Shown piece by piece: positions 44,590-57,549 of a DNA stretch of 64,000 nt. The notes beneath the pieces were generated by a model, which was given only the letters and a program-made list of their open reading frames with translations, was not told the origin of the DNA and ran no database searches. The translations under genes were made by a program, and so were the position numbers. Origin of the DNA: Urechis unicinctus (lineage: Eukaryota > Annelida > Polychaeta > Xenopneusta > Urechidae); assembly GCA_034190875.2 (NCBI GenBank), contig CM067354.1, forward strand, positions 49,747,408 through 49,811,407, read 5' to 3'. Each line of letters opens with the position of its first letter. The first letter of the stretch is position 1.

Positions 44590-45010
44590 TATGAATAACT
44601 TAGATATGGTGACGTCCCAGGCTTGGGACTGATATGGTGACGTCAAGACTTGACACTATGATGACGTCCAAGAATGTTGTTGCTATGGTGCTACTATGGT
44701 GACGTCCTAGGCAAGGTGCTACTATGGTGACCTCCTAGACAAGGTGCTACTATGGTGACGTCCTAGATAGGCAAGGTGCTACTATGGTGACCTCCTAGAC
44801 AAGGTGCTACTATGGTGACGTCCTAGACAAGGTGCTACTATGGTGACGTCCTAGACAAGGTGCTACTATGGTGACGTCCTAGACAAGGTGCTACTATGGT
44901 GACGTCCTAGACAAGGTGCTACTATGGTGACGTCCTAGACAAGGTGCTACTATGGTGACGCCCTAGACAAGGCGCTACTATGGTGACGTTCTATATATGA
45001 TGCTTACCTG
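44590..45010. repeat. 28-bp minisatellite carrying TGACGTC in most units
   Basis: GGTGCTACTATGGTGACGTC-CTAGACAA repeats about ten times between ~44690 and 44995, with looser copies before. Most copies contain TGACGTC, a CREB/ATF-type core; two have TGACCTC, and the last two GACGCC and GACGTT. Confidence 0.93.
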
Positions 45011-46880
45011 GCGACGCCCTAGACAGATGAGGGCTTTGAACTCATCAACCCGGTGTTATTTGAGTCGCGGTTGGAGCTAAGAATAGTTGGCTAAAGATCC
45101 ATTTGGTTCAGCTATCACAACTTTCCTCTTCATCAAGAACACAATATGACCTTCGTAATAAAAAGCAAAGTTAAACTTTAGTTTCATTTAATTACAGCAA
45201 CGTAGCCTGGGGCTCATCGAAATTCACAATAGGTGAGATCACAGTCACTTAGACCCAGACCAGGAATCAGTCACCATTGTAATAATTGGCATCATCAGTC
45301 ACCATTCTTAACTGACATCATTTCCACCTCGAGCGATATATGATGTTTACATAAATATCCTTCCACGCTCATTCCGACTGAAAATAAACTGACAACCTGA
45401 ATCCAACAAACGACCTCACGTCTGTTCTATGCAGGTGATGATTGGATCAGAGCGGTTTGTAAGGGTTGAGGTGTTTAGTGAGCTCAGTTTTAACTGATAA
45501 TGCGAGTCTATGTGAAGCAGCAATATCTGATCTTCGAAACTCGTACATTTCAAATCAATTCTTTTTTTGTACCCCGAGGAACCTTGTTACATTTGTAACA
45601 GACACCCTGAACGGTCTCGAAGAACAAATGTCCGGAATGCCCCTTCTTGGGAAGCCATCTTTGGGTAATTTTTAACAAACTTTCCATCAGTTCAGATTGT
45701 ATGAGGCAGTGCTTCCTTGCAATCTAACTAACAAGACCTGTCATCTTGTGTCAATTTGGATTATATTCTATATTATATATAGGTCCTCTTAGGGGACGTA
45801 TACTGCCATTTCAACCAGGTTCTCGGATCATCCACACCCAGTCTGCTTAATTAGGAATGGCAGATTCTACCTCCTGGGAAGCGTTAGCCCAATTATTGCA
45901 TCCGTAGTCCGCAGAAGCAACACCCCCTCCCCCCCCCCCCCCACCCCCCCAGGTCTTTCGCGTCTTCTTTGTTTCCTGCTAATTGCTGTTTTTTTCCTAC
46001 CCAATTCGCCCCACCATGACAGAGCGCCATGCCTTCTAACGGCAGTTGTCTCTCGGTAATATTAACATAAACACGGCATTGTATGCTCCCATTGGAGTCA
46101 TTTGCAGGCGATCTCGTCGACTTGTGCCTCTTGCCTCTTATTACCTTACGATGCTGCCAGCACCCGACCTCCCATATAGCCTCTGGTTGGCTAGACGGTA
46201 CATGTTGCATGGCTCTGGCAAGCTGACCTCAAACATTAGACCAGGTCTCACGCGCTAATAATATGGGGTGGATAATCGGCGTAGGAGCTTTGAGGTACAG
46301 ATGCCCTGATGGGGAGGAATAAAAGGCTGACGGCGGAGCTAGTCTGAGATATCATGGACCTCCATAACACTGCCTCTTATCTTCCGAGAACAGCCGCGCA
46401 TCCATTGCTGGCTTAACGTTAAAGTTCATCAATATAATGCCAATAAATATTAGACAGCGATAAAGACAGGGGACACAGCCAGGATAATGTCCCCAACCTC
46501 ATCCCCAATGGTACCTATAGCGACCAGGCGCTTATATAGTGCGGGCGGAGGAGGCTAGTCATAGTCCAGCGGGCCAGGCTCCACAGTAATACAGGAAATT
46601 AGCAGACGCTTAAAGCTGGTCATAACTCTAGAAGGGCGATGTATGGATACATACTTTACCAACGCCCCCTACCGCCAGCTTGCGGGAACACGGAGAAGTT
46701 GGGTGAGATTTGGGGTGGGTTGCGGTTTCAAATGCCAGCGTCGTGAGGCCGAGGAGGGTGTAGGGTAATGATACGATATAAGTATACAGGCAAGCCACCA
46801 TGGAGATTTAAGTGAGTTTTGGAATTAAGAACGTACAAATGAGAGTGAAAGTACGCGGAAGGATCAGGGCAGCGAGTGAC
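45011..46880. other. Unassigned stretch
   Basis: A long C run lies near 45925-45950. No gene or RNA is recognised. Confidence 0.6.
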
Positions 46881-46884
46881 GGAT

Positions 46885-47160
46885 CATGCGCGTACTGCGT
46901 AATGATCACGCGGTGCGCAACAGAGTGAGATCCAGGAAAGGGCTTACGGCGCCCTACGACGCACACGCCATTTACTAGTTAACTTCGCGTGCACCCGCAC
47001 AGATCACGCGGCGGGTTACAACTTATTTGCCGCGCTCATCACGCGGCGTGTTACTTCTCGTGCATCGTGACAGATCACGTCGCGCGTTGTTCCGCTTATA
47101 GCGATCTGATCACGCCGCGCGTCACAGCGCTTATACCGGACTAATCACGCCGCGCGTAAT
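46885..47160. repeat. CpG-rich degenerate repeat, ATCACGCNGCGYGT core
   Basis: The core recurs at about 46907, 47004, 47038, 47085, 47110 and 47144. The last copies are ~35 bp apart and share GCTTATA between cores. CpG density is far above that of the neighbouring sequence. Confidence 0.75.
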
Positions 47161-47421
47161 TGCGCATTTTCCACTCGACACCTAGACCCCAACAGAACGC
47201 CCCCGACTTCAGTTTGCCATACATCAGGCGTTGTGTTTTTTACTCCCGCAGGTTTGGATGCACACCACGCACGATGAAACACACCAAGTCGCGATGAATA
47301 ACACGAGACCGACACAATTACATTAATACACCACAGCTGCCAGTTTCCCGTAGCAACCCTACCACGCCATCGACCTGCTCGGTAGCGCTCTTAGGGAACC
47401 ACGTTTGCCGTCAGAGACACG

Positions 47422-47542
47422 GGCGCTCGGTTTCCGATGTTGAGCCGCTTCCGAGCGCCGAGCCACTATCTATACATACAACAAGTAGTATATATAGCAA
47501 GTGGCTCGGCGCTAGGAAGCTTGCCATTGGGAACCGAGCGCC
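47422..47542. repeat. 121-bp foldback (inverted repeat) element
   Basis: Left arm 47422-~47479 and right arm ~47485-47542 are imperfect reverse complements over ~57 bp with a loop of only a few bases. The outer GGCGCTCGGTT and inner AGCGCCGAGCCACT match exactly. It could be a small foldback transposon remnant, or a stem-loop RNA precursor if transcribed. Confidence 0.85.
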
Positions 47543-47819
47543 AGTGGAAAGAGATACCTCAAAGGAATGCGCCTTCTCTGCCACAGTGACCAGTTGACTG
47601 TGACGTCATCAACGAGAGGTCACCCGAACAAGGGCCCCGCTGGGGCAGTCACCGAAACGATGACATTCAACAGATATCAAGAAAGACTAAATTTTAATCA
47701 TAGAATGTGATAATTATGAAGAGGTCATAATGGTATACACCCCAAGCGCCTGTGGTCTCGAATCAGGCCTAAGCGTAACAATCCTGGTATGGGGTAACGC
47801 GCTCACACAGTTTTCGCAC

Positions 47820-47975
47820 AGTTGTGTCATCAAATAGCGTCATCAGTAGTGTCATCAAATAGCGTCATCAGTAGTGTTATCAAATAGCGTCATTAGTAGT
47901 AGCGTCATCAGTAATGTCATCAGTAGTGTCATCAAAAAGCGTCATCAGTAGAGTCATCAAATAGCGTCATGGAAT
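47820..47975. repeat. Short-unit minisatellite (GTCATCAGTAGTGTCATCAA)
   Basis: GTCATCAAATAGC and GTCATCAGTAGT alternate about seven times with small changes. Confidence 0.85.
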
Positions 47976-48255
47976 CTATCAAGACACTATAGCAGACGGA
48001 GCGGTACAAGAACACAAAATCCCCGAAAATCCATACACAAAGCATGTGCAATCGGATAATTTTTTAGTTCCAGAGGTGCAAGTTCTGTTCTTGGAAAAGA
48101 GATGAAACATTGGGGTTAAATATACGTCGCTTTAACATGAATTGTACATCTCCACGGAGATCAATGAGGCGATTGCAATGGTGGCACTCTGACCCATACA
48201 CCTGACACTGACACTTACGAGAAGCATACGATACTTGTAATTGAAATGGTTATCC

Positions 48256-48830
48256 CCGGATGGGACGGTTGTCCTGGAATATGACATCTTTCTTGTAGAA
48301 GGATGATTGTGCTGGAAAAAGATATCTGTCCTGTAGAAGGATGATTGTACTGGAAAAAGATATCTGTCCTGTAGAAGGATGATGGTACTGGAAAAAGATA
48401 TCTGTCCTGGAGAAGGATGATTGTATCGGAAAAAGATATATGTCCTGTAGAAGGATGATTTTGCTGGCAAAAGATATCTGTCCTGCAGAAGGATGATTGT
48501 ACTGGAAAAAGATATCTGTCATGCAGAAGGATGATTGTGCTGGAAAAAGATACCTGTCCTGTAGAAGGATGATTGTACTGGAAAAAGATATCTGTCCTGC
48601 AGAAGGATGATTGTACTGGAAAAAGATATCTGTCCTGGAGAAGGATGATTGTATCGGAAAAAGATATATGTCCTGTAGAAGGATGATTTTGCTGGCAAAA
48701 GATATCTGTCCTGCAGAAGGATGATTGTACTGGAAAAAGATATCTGTCCTGCAGAAGGATGATTGTACTGGAATAAGATATCTGTCCTGTAGAAGGATGA
48801 ATGTCCAGTAAAGGGAATTATTGTCCGGGA
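48256..48830. repeat. 38-bp minisatellite, ~15 copies, with a 228-bp higher-order period
   Basis: Units of the form TATCTGTCCTGTAGAAGGAT-GATTGTACTGGAAAAAGA repeat from ~48256 to 48830. Variant units (TATCGG, TTTGCTGGC) recur in the same order 228 bp apart, exactly six units. It is open in all three - strand frames because 38 is not a multiple of three, giving an artefactual 209-codon frame. Confidence 0.95.
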
Positions 48831-50640
48831 ATAAGACATAGTGTCCTGTTGAAGGAATGAATGCCCTGGAATGTGACATATGTCTATGCAGGGAATGGGT
48901 GTCCAGAAATAAGATAAATGTTTGTGTAGTAAGAAAGTGTGTAAAAGTCAGGTATCTGTGCTGTAGAAGGACCGATTCTCCCTGTGAAAACTATTTTTCT
49001 TGTGTCTTGAGCAAGTCGAGTACATACAAGAACCATGTCATGCGACTGGCCGGATGGCAGGTAACCTATCACCTGGAGCGCGTCAGAGAGTTCTCACGCA
49101 TAACGTATTTCGAGCCAGCAGTCAATACAATATCGACTTTCTCATAGTATCAAACAGAACAATATTATATTCTGTACACAAGGCCTCAATATATCGTTAA
49201 ACATATAAATAGGTGTGGGTGGAGTCGCTTTGTTGATATACGATCTCAATGTGGAAAACAAAGGCTTGGCAGGTAAGGGGAGAGGAGAAAATAAGAAGAG
49301 ACGCCAGCCCCTGTTGATGCAGTCCACCTCCAACTGAGAGCTTCCTCTAACGATTTTATGCAGAGCCGTCGAGAAAAACGCATAGTTGCCCCGAGAGTGC
49401 AACCCATGGAGCGAGGCGTAGGGGCCCAACGACCCGGGCGGCTGGGGGAGTTGAAGTTGGCCGGGGCGTGGTGAAGGATCCCCCCCCCCCCCCCCCCCCC
49501 CCCTGTAGCTGAAGAGATCAATAGAGTTGTGGGAGATAGGCAAAGTGACAGTAAACGCCACACTTCAACACTTCTCGCCTCGTCCGGCCGGGCTGAGCTC
49601 ACACCCCAGCCGATCACCCCGCGGTGGCACGCGGCTCGTCCGGTGAAGCACGGACCCGTGTTATTTCCGGTCGGAGTTGTTATCACAGCGACTTGGCAGG
49701 CTGGTGGGGGTCATGGACCATCGGTGGAGGGATGATGTTAACTGGATGGTAAGGAGGGGAGTGTTCTGTTTGTCAAATTGATGATGAGGATTTCTCTCAA
49801 GATTCATGTATAAGGATATGTTTTTGACGGTTAAAACCAGCAATAATTGTTTCGACGAAATTATCATATACAGTAATCATATCTACATATTAAAGTTCAT
49901 AAAAACCAATTATGGGACACAACCAATTATGGGACACAACTATCGTTTACTGGACAAAACTACCGGTAATGGGAGGACGCATAAAGACGACTTCATCCAG
50001 TCGCAATATCTGTCATAACGGTTCTGGTCATCTTGACCGGGTCATAATGGGCGTAGCATTTCGAGATGCATATCTCTGTGACACCAACCCACAGCTACTT
50101 AATCGCACAAGGATTCCTGCGTGCATAAACAGTTGCTTTGCGAGAAGTCAATGTACGTTGGAGATGTGGCGCTGAAGCACACCTCGACCAGTCAGTGACG
50201 CGGAGAGGGTGTGAAGCCTTCACAGCCCCTTGTCAGCGAGTAAACAAAATGGCGACTGGCGTGTGTACATGGTTCTTCACATTCACAAGGTTCTCCGTGC
50301 TTTATCAGTCATTCAGGCTCACTAACAGACCGCCCTTCTCCGCTCATTCGCACAGGGTTTGCCAGACACAAACACTCCCCTTTGCTTTTTGGTGCGCATT
50401 CGCCAAGACAAATAATCGTGAGCGTTGAGCGAGCGACTGTTTTAGTCATTGCGGCGGATCTGAGAAAAATGACAAAGGCTGCATAACAAGAACAAGCTTC
50501 AGGTTCATTACCGCTCATCAAGGCGCAGATTGAAAGCTGGGTCATTGAATGAGATCTTATCAAGTGGTAACAGGATACTACTATATGATCATGCAGTGAT
50601 CTTGATAGATCTTAGGGAAGGTTGGGCTAATGTTGAGATT
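48831..50640. other. Unassigned stretch with a long C run
   Basis: A C run of more than 20 bases lies near 49480-49503. A short direct repeat (CAATTATGGGACACAAC, twice) lies at 49908-49940. No gene is recognised. Confidence 0.6.
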
Positions 50641-50644
50641 GCGT

Positions 50645-51088
50645 GCTGCTAATTGTATGATCAGGTGGGATTGGTGATATGAGCAGGTGGGAATGGTGAT
50701 ATGATCAGGTGGGGTTGATGTTATGTGCGAGTTAGACTGATATGAACAGGTAGTGCATATGCTAAGAGTAAGTGGGGCTGATGCCATGAGCAGGTGGGTC
50801 TGATGCCATGCTCAGGTGGGGCTAATGTCATGAGCAGGTGGGGCTAATGATATGTGCAGATGGGGCCGGTGATATGAGCAGGTAGAGTTGATGATATGAG
50901 CTGGTGGGCTGATGTTACGAACAGGTGGGACTGGTGATATGCGCAGTTGGGGCTGATGTTATGAGCGGATGGGGCTGATGTCATTAGCAGGTGGGGCTAA
51001 TGATGTGAGCAGGTGGAGTTGATATGAGCAGGAGGGACTGATGATATAAGCAGGTGGGGCTGATGATAAGAGCAGGTGGGGCTGATAC
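50645..51088. repeat. Degenerate ~23-bp minisatellite (GAGCAGGTGGGGCTGATGATAT)
   Basis: About nineteen imperfect units run to 51088 and resume for two decayed units after 51381. The interruption is an inserted 292-bp element. Confidence 0.88.
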
Positions 51089-51380
51089 CCGGGGGGGGGC
51101 ACTTAATGGTATAGAGGTAGTACATATGTGCCGCGCGACGGGGTATGTTTTTTCGGCCTCTTGACTTGTACGACGGGTTTTTTGGCCTCATACTTGTACG
51201 ACGGGGTATGTTTTTGAGCTTCAATCTGTACGAGGGGTTATACATTCGCATAATACCTTGTACGACGGGGTATGCTTTTGGCCATTTTGACCTTGTACGA
51301 CGGGTACGGGTTTTCGAGGTCCCGCGGCACACCCCTATCCAGAATAAGGCCAAGTGCCCCCCCCCCCCCCCCCCCCCGGG
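51089..51380. mobile_element. 292-bp non-autonomous element with G/C inverted ends inserted in the minisatellite
   Basis: The ends are inverted: CCGGGGGGGGGCACTT on the left, and AAGTGC followed by a C run and GG on the right. Both sides are flanked by the direct repeat GCTGATAC (51081-51088 and 51381-51388; up to 11 bp if shared G's are counted). Removing one repeat and the element restores the host minisatellite, which looks like an empty site. Inside, a CTTGTACGACGGGGTATG motif repeats about five to six times at ~30-bp spacing. There is no coding capacity. The superfamily is not assigned; an 8-bp duplication would fit hAT. Confidence 0.8.
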
Positions 51381-54300
51381 GGCTGATACTAGTGATAGTG
51401 TGAGCGGATATGGTTGATACTTCTTCTACACGGCAGTTAAAGATAAGTTAGTAGTAGAAACAAACAAGAGATACAAATAGGTACCAATGAGACAAAATGT
51501 TCAACAGAGTAACCATTGTCGGGCACACGTTTGGGAATAATAAGTGTTAGCAACAGATTACAGGAGCTAGTCATGGGGACAAACGAAGAATATGTTTATC
51601 AATTATAAATAACATTGTAAAATACGATTGACAAATACCCTGGGCCTGGTTTATGCATCAACACCCCTGCAAGGCTGGCATTTCAGTCTGACACATTATC
51701 GGGGGCAGATGTTGGAATAAATGATCGCAGGGAGGATGGCAATGGTCAACTCAGTCTCACAGACCCTTCCAAAGTGTGTTTCAGATTGCTGTGATGGAAT
51801 CTACAGCCCTAACCTATTCACACCTCACCAAGACCAACTGGCATAATGGTTTTCTCACAGTTTTGAACGGACGAACGGTAGGAACTTGCGTACCATCCCA
51901 GACCGAACACCACCTCAGAAATCAGTCAGCAGACGATCCCCTGCCACTGGCAACTGAGAAAATATTGACGCAGCTTGCCGGTTGTCAGTTTCCGCAGCAA
52001 TTCGTAATGCTCAGAGACGACAGTTCATTGTAGGCCTACTACTTAGCCGTATTTCATACCCTCAACACCCATCCCCCACACGCAAAACAGACAGTTTCAG
52101 TAGACGACTATCGTTTTTTCTCTCTCTTGTGTTCCTGCAAATTTAATTAGCCGGTAACGCCATGAAACCGCGCGTTTCTCGCGACAGGGCGGTAGCGATC
52201 CGCCAGGGGGCGTGAGACGTTCTTCCACGTGGTGTAGCGGCGTAGTTATTTTAGTCGATTACGAATCGTCAGTCGCAGATGAAAATTAAATATTTATAGA
52301 AACAGCAGTAATGGTCTTTATTTATGTTAAATGACACTCATAAACGACCCGTCGCTGGTATAATTCGGTCATTATTGGAATGAGGGAAGCAGGTCGTGGG
52401 TGATGAAAGATACTGAAGTCATATTCCAGACAGAACGGGCAGGCAGGGAATCCTGCATAATATATGAGGTAACGGCTAACAGTTCTGATTTGTAGGCAAA
52501 TTCTTTCACAAATTGGGATCACTCTAGGAACGTGCAGATTACACGGGAGCCAATCAAAAGACCGCCAACACCCGCCATTGATAGCTTTTACAAACCGCAA
52601 AAAAACCCCTCCCACTTTACCGAAACGTCTCGGCAGTGCCAGACAGTCCCCCGACCCCACAAATCCTGACCTCTCCAGGCCTTGTTCTGACAACAGCAGC
52701 CGCCTAACCTCCTTTGCTTCACACCTCACACTTACTTTTTGTGGCACAGCAGCTGTTTTCAATGTATCAAAATTAGGCGCAATTGCATATTATGACTGAG
52801 AGAAGCGCGAAGGTGTCGGAACGACTTGTATGATGAGGCGTACAACATACGGTAAAGATACATCACAACTGCCACTCCGCCCACCAACACAGCCTCATGC
52901 TGCCAGTAGCCAGGCACCTAAACTCAGACCTACGTCGTCTCAGCTGTCAACATCGTACTGCGCAGCCTCATATGACGATGGGATAATATCAAAGCTAAAT
53001 TCTTACAATAAAGCGTCGTTAAGTTCCGATATAAAAAATAAACAGAAACATTTCGGATATCCTTATTGATTTGACTGAACATGTCTGAATTAATGGCGAG
53101 TTTCGGTTCAATAATCCGAAGTAAGTCGTGTGTGTCGGCTTTTTATCACGGTAGGACACATCGGGTACGATGTAGAATCGAAAACAATCAATCAGGCACT
53201 TTATGTATCAAGGCGCTTGCTTCCCCCCCCCCCCCCCCCAACAAAGCATTACCAGATTTCCATGCCAACTTGTGGGGGTAAAAATGAATATGACTGCATT
53301 ATGAAAGCTTCAAAAATGTGATTACATAACGTTATGATATTTCACAAAAAAGCGCGAAGCAACCAATTCTACTATTACGGTTTGATCTAATCGATTTCCC
53401 GAAGATGCATGGATCAAACTGATATACATCGACAATGCAATCATTTTATGTGTTCATGTATACAACAAACGAATTGAAACAATAACCAATATCATCAATT
53501 TGGATACGACGAACACAAGAAAAGGTTTGATCATAATAGCGTTATGATTCCACGTCATAATGTGGGAGTAACACATGTGAATTTACAGCACTATAGATAA
53601 TAATAATAATAAATCTTCATTACGGACACAGCAGAGTATGCATAAAAAAACGCATCATATAATAGGGTAACTTCTTATATATAAATTGGATTGAGCACAA
53701 TTTATAATGATTGAAGTTAATTACTTCTGGGTTTAGCATAAAATATATGTTACATTTAAATGTAATCATTTAATGGGATTCCACACATAAACTTTTATCC
53801 ACACTCAAAACAGGAAAGAAATTGTGAGGTGAACAATTAATCCATATGACATAGAGTTGAAAATACAATCCGACATGACCAGATCGAGTCTACGGTTTCT
53901 GTGAGTCATACTAGTGTAAAATAAACTCCTCAGTCCAAATGGAGATTAAGTACATATCAACTCTGTAACATTATTGTTATCCCTTAATAATTACCGATCA
54001 TATCATGAGCAATGAGTGCATATCGAGCTGCAAAACATTGATGAACCACACTTCTTCTGTGACCACTGAGTTTGTTTGTAATCCTATGTCAGACATAGAT
54101 ACAAATATTGTCTAAAATTGTTAGACTGAATTCCTTACCTAATGTAAATGAAATAAAATGAAATTCAGGGACTTTATGTCACTTTCAGAAACAAGGTGAT
54201 GCTCGATAACCCACACTATACCAACACCTCCTCACCCTCCATGTCCTGGCCACAAACACAATACAACTGATTTGTAACCGCTTTTCGTCACATGTATGCA

Positions 54301-55030
54301 TCTGGTAGCTGTGCTAAATAAGAACAGGGAGAAATAGGAATCATAGCGGCTACATGTGTAACTTATCGCGCATGGTCATGTATTTCATTGAGGTATATGA
54401 ATATGGGTCACTTTTACCAGATTCAGTATATCAATGGGCCAAGTTGTCAAAAATGTGTTATATTGAAGGGTCTACTTCTCAAAGATTTGGAATATTAATT
54501 GGTCCATTCCTCAAAAATATGGTTATCAATGTGTTCATATATGTTGATGGGTCATTCATGGAGGCTCATCCATACCTATTTTCTCTGCCGACCCCCGCTC
54601 CCTGCTCCCCGCTCCCACACTCCTGGGGGCCAAAATGCGGAAGGATGACAACGTATAAATACATCATATAGCACCAAACCACATTTCAAACATCCAACAA
54701 TGAATAGTAACATCGTGAAATTGTAACAAACCTGAAAGACATTCAGTTAAGCCTTTATTAACGATAACAAGCTGATGAATCGAGAGATGGTCTGCCAAGG
54801 CAGTCAAAACATAGTGCCGATCGAGTGCCTATCGCGAAACGACCACTCTATTAAAAAAATTATGCCGGTGTCCATTTCATATATTATATATAGATCAAGC
54901 CATTATTACCTGATACCTAACTCTATACATGCAGTATATTTATCAGCACTATTACTAAATTTAGCCGTGCACGACGTCTTATATTATACTACCGTCGTGC
55001 GCGGCTATGTCAAATCATGAATTGTTAGGT
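51381..55030. other. Unassigned stretch
   Basis: A C run lies at about 53223-53238. The 146-codon - strand frame at 52322-52762 has no family resemblance. Most of 53300-55030 is AT-rich and empty. Confidence 0.6.
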
Positions 55031-55135
55031 CATGCATTTTCGAGTCAAGTATTTTAAAGTCATGTATTGTCAAGTCATGTACTGTCAAGTCTTGTATTGC
55101 CAGGTCATGTATTGTCAATTCATGTTTTGTCCTGC
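55031..55135. repeat. ~19-bp minisatellite (GTCATGTATTGTCAA)
   Basis: AAGTCATGTATTGTC recurs about six times with small changes. Confidence 0.8.
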
Positions 55136-57169
55136 ATTCATCTATTACCTCACTATGTTTATCCAGATATTATGTAACTTATTTGCTCTATCTGTGTGTG
55201 AATTTTGTAGAGTAATGAAGTTTATTTTGTCTGAGTTTATATTCATGTGTTTGGTCACGGATAACACATTCTGATAAGAGTGACAGTCATTTCCATAATA
55301 TGTCTGCTGTCAATGCCATTCATTATTCATACTGATATGGCCTCTCATACTTTCAGTAAATTCCGCTGTGTTTTGGAAAAGACTCAGGCTCCAGACCTTA
55401 TTTGTTTTGTTTGTGGCAAAGAAGAGCGTACAAGTAATTTCTATATGTTATTAGCTTTTTTTTGCATGCCATTTTAATAGAGTATAAGAAATAAGCCATT
55501 TACGACAACGGCCATTTACGTCTCAACGATTTGCCATAGTCCAGGCATTTGTTTACATAAATTTTAGATAGAACTGTCATCTGGTCATTGCTTCGCACCG
55601 CTCTATTACCTGGCTACACCCCAAATATATCGCTGGACACCAAACTATATCCCTAGAAAAAGGTGACTACTCCACGATCAATGTTATGATTGCTGAACTC
55701 AATTAGTTATTGAAACCTTATATCGGTTATCCCTGCGCGGACGTACGTATAATTTCATTTTCAGTACACAGACGTCTGGTACTGGTACTGGTAGGGGTGT
55801 CAGCCGAACCTCGCCACGGGCGGCAGCGCTTGTGCCTCTATGTTATTTCCAAGTTTTTTCAACTTGCTATGAAGGGCATTTATATTTAAGATACATGGAT
55901 GAATTATATATCAAACGAGAGCTAACGTATTGAATTTCAATAATATTGTCTTACTTTTCGCATTTTACTCCGTTTGAATCATAAAAAATGTGTGTTTGTG
56001 GAGCAATACGTTAAAATTCTCGGCGAGCATTTTTGACTTTTCGAGATTCACTCCGTTTTTAATTCTCTAAATCGGCTCGTATTTGTTACTCTTATCGTTT
56101 TTATTGTTTAGTAAATGACAAGATGACATTCTAATGTTCATGATCATATAAAATCTAAAAAAATTGGCCAAAGGGAAAATAATATTATTTAATTACGAAA
56201 TATTACGGTGCAAACAAATGTATTTTTTCCCAATTTTATCAGAAACCCGCGAAATAGGTGCTCACTTTTGACAAATATAAGTATGATGTTACAAATGGGT
56301 GATTTTTTTTTCCAGATTAAATGGTAATGTTTTGTCGTATTTTGCACTTCAAAATGTCGTCCAATCATCTCATGCTTTCCGCGTGCGCCCGTATCAGGGT
56401 CAACCTTGCCTTCGTTCAACACGGCTGCGCACGCTCGCAACCACCGTTGATTGTGCGTCGTCAGAAAAGTCGATTTTCATTCGTTTTTTAGTCTGACCCC
56501 TAACATCCATCTATATACGGGGATAATTCAAGTTTAGTGAAACACTTTGGTAAAGTTTATTTTCGAATCGATTGGAAATGTTTTGTCGAATTTTAAACTT
56601 TAAAATGTTCGATTTTGTCATACCCCCGCGCCGGGAGAGCGCATAGCTTGCCTTACCAGCATTATGTCATTTGAAAGATCACTCTTGCACTTAATTATTT
56701 GTGTTGTTGTAGATCAAAAATATATCCGTTACAGGCCAGTAACTTCAAAGACAAAATGCCGCTTGCGCTGGCGCGTGGAATTCGGCAGTTAGGGCTCGCG
56801 GAGTAGATGTTGAGCTGCCGACAGTTACTGCGACGGTTGCTCGAGCTTCTCGTCACCAAGGGCACCACCCAGATTTAACACATCAAAGAGAGATTATGTT
56901 AACCACGTTTTGTGTCAGATCCGTTCACGGAGTACATTCCGAGTTTATCATTCGCCCCAGTCTTATATAAGCTGCGAAATTGCACCAAATATTCATAACC
57001 ATTGCGGTTAAACAATTCGCATTTGAATCTCTATCTGACAAATTTTTGCTTTAAGACGCGAGTATATGACGAGGATGATGCTGTGTACACATACCACCGT
57101 CTGGACGACATCTCTGAAGGCGATCTTGAGATTTTGGTCACCTGATGTTTTAGCATTGTTTTGGCAATT

Positions 57170-57496
57170 TCAGGTGTCTGGTTGCAATAGATTAGTATTG
57201 TTTGGCAATTTAGGACAGGTGTCTGGTTGCAATAAATTAGTATTGTCTTGTAATGTCAGACAGGTGTCTGGTTGCTACAGTTTAAAAGCCTTGTTTGGCA
57301 ATTTCAGACAGGTGTCTGGTTGCAATAGATTAATATTGTTTGGCAATGTCAGACATGTTTCTGGTTGCAATAGATTAGTATTGTTTGGCAATGTCAGACA
57401 GGTGTCTGGTTGCAATAGATTAATATTGTTTGGCAATGTCAGACAGGTGTCTGGTTGCAATAGATTAGTATTGTTTGACAATGTCAGACAGGTATC
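57170..57496. repeat. 45-bp minisatellite, seven to eight copies
   Basis: CAGGTGTCTGGTTGCAATAG-ATTAGTATTGTTTGGCAATGTCAGA recurs. As 45 is a multiple of three the + strand stays open, encoding QVSGCNRLVLFGNVR units within a 144-codon frame. This is probably repeat-driven rather than a gene. Confidence 0.93.
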
Positions 57497-57549
57497 TTGA
57501 AAAGTGAAAAGTGGCTGTCATCCTATCAATTTTGGCTCAAAAACTGACA

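Noticed and set aside
44590-45010. Possible CRISPR array
   Set aside because: Units are directly adjacent 28-bp repeats without unique spacers, and the genome is eukaryotic; it is a minisatellite.
48250-48879. 209-codon minus-strand frame
   Set aside because: It is read entirely through a 38-bp satellite that is open in every minus-strand frame; it is not a gene.
52322-52762. 146-codon minus-strand frame
   Set aside because: No family resemblance and no coding features beyond length.
57066-57500. 144-codon plus-strand frame with repeated QVSGCNRLVLFGN
   Set aside because: The open frame results from a 45-bp repeat whose length is a multiple of three; there is no signal, domain or start context to suggest a protein.
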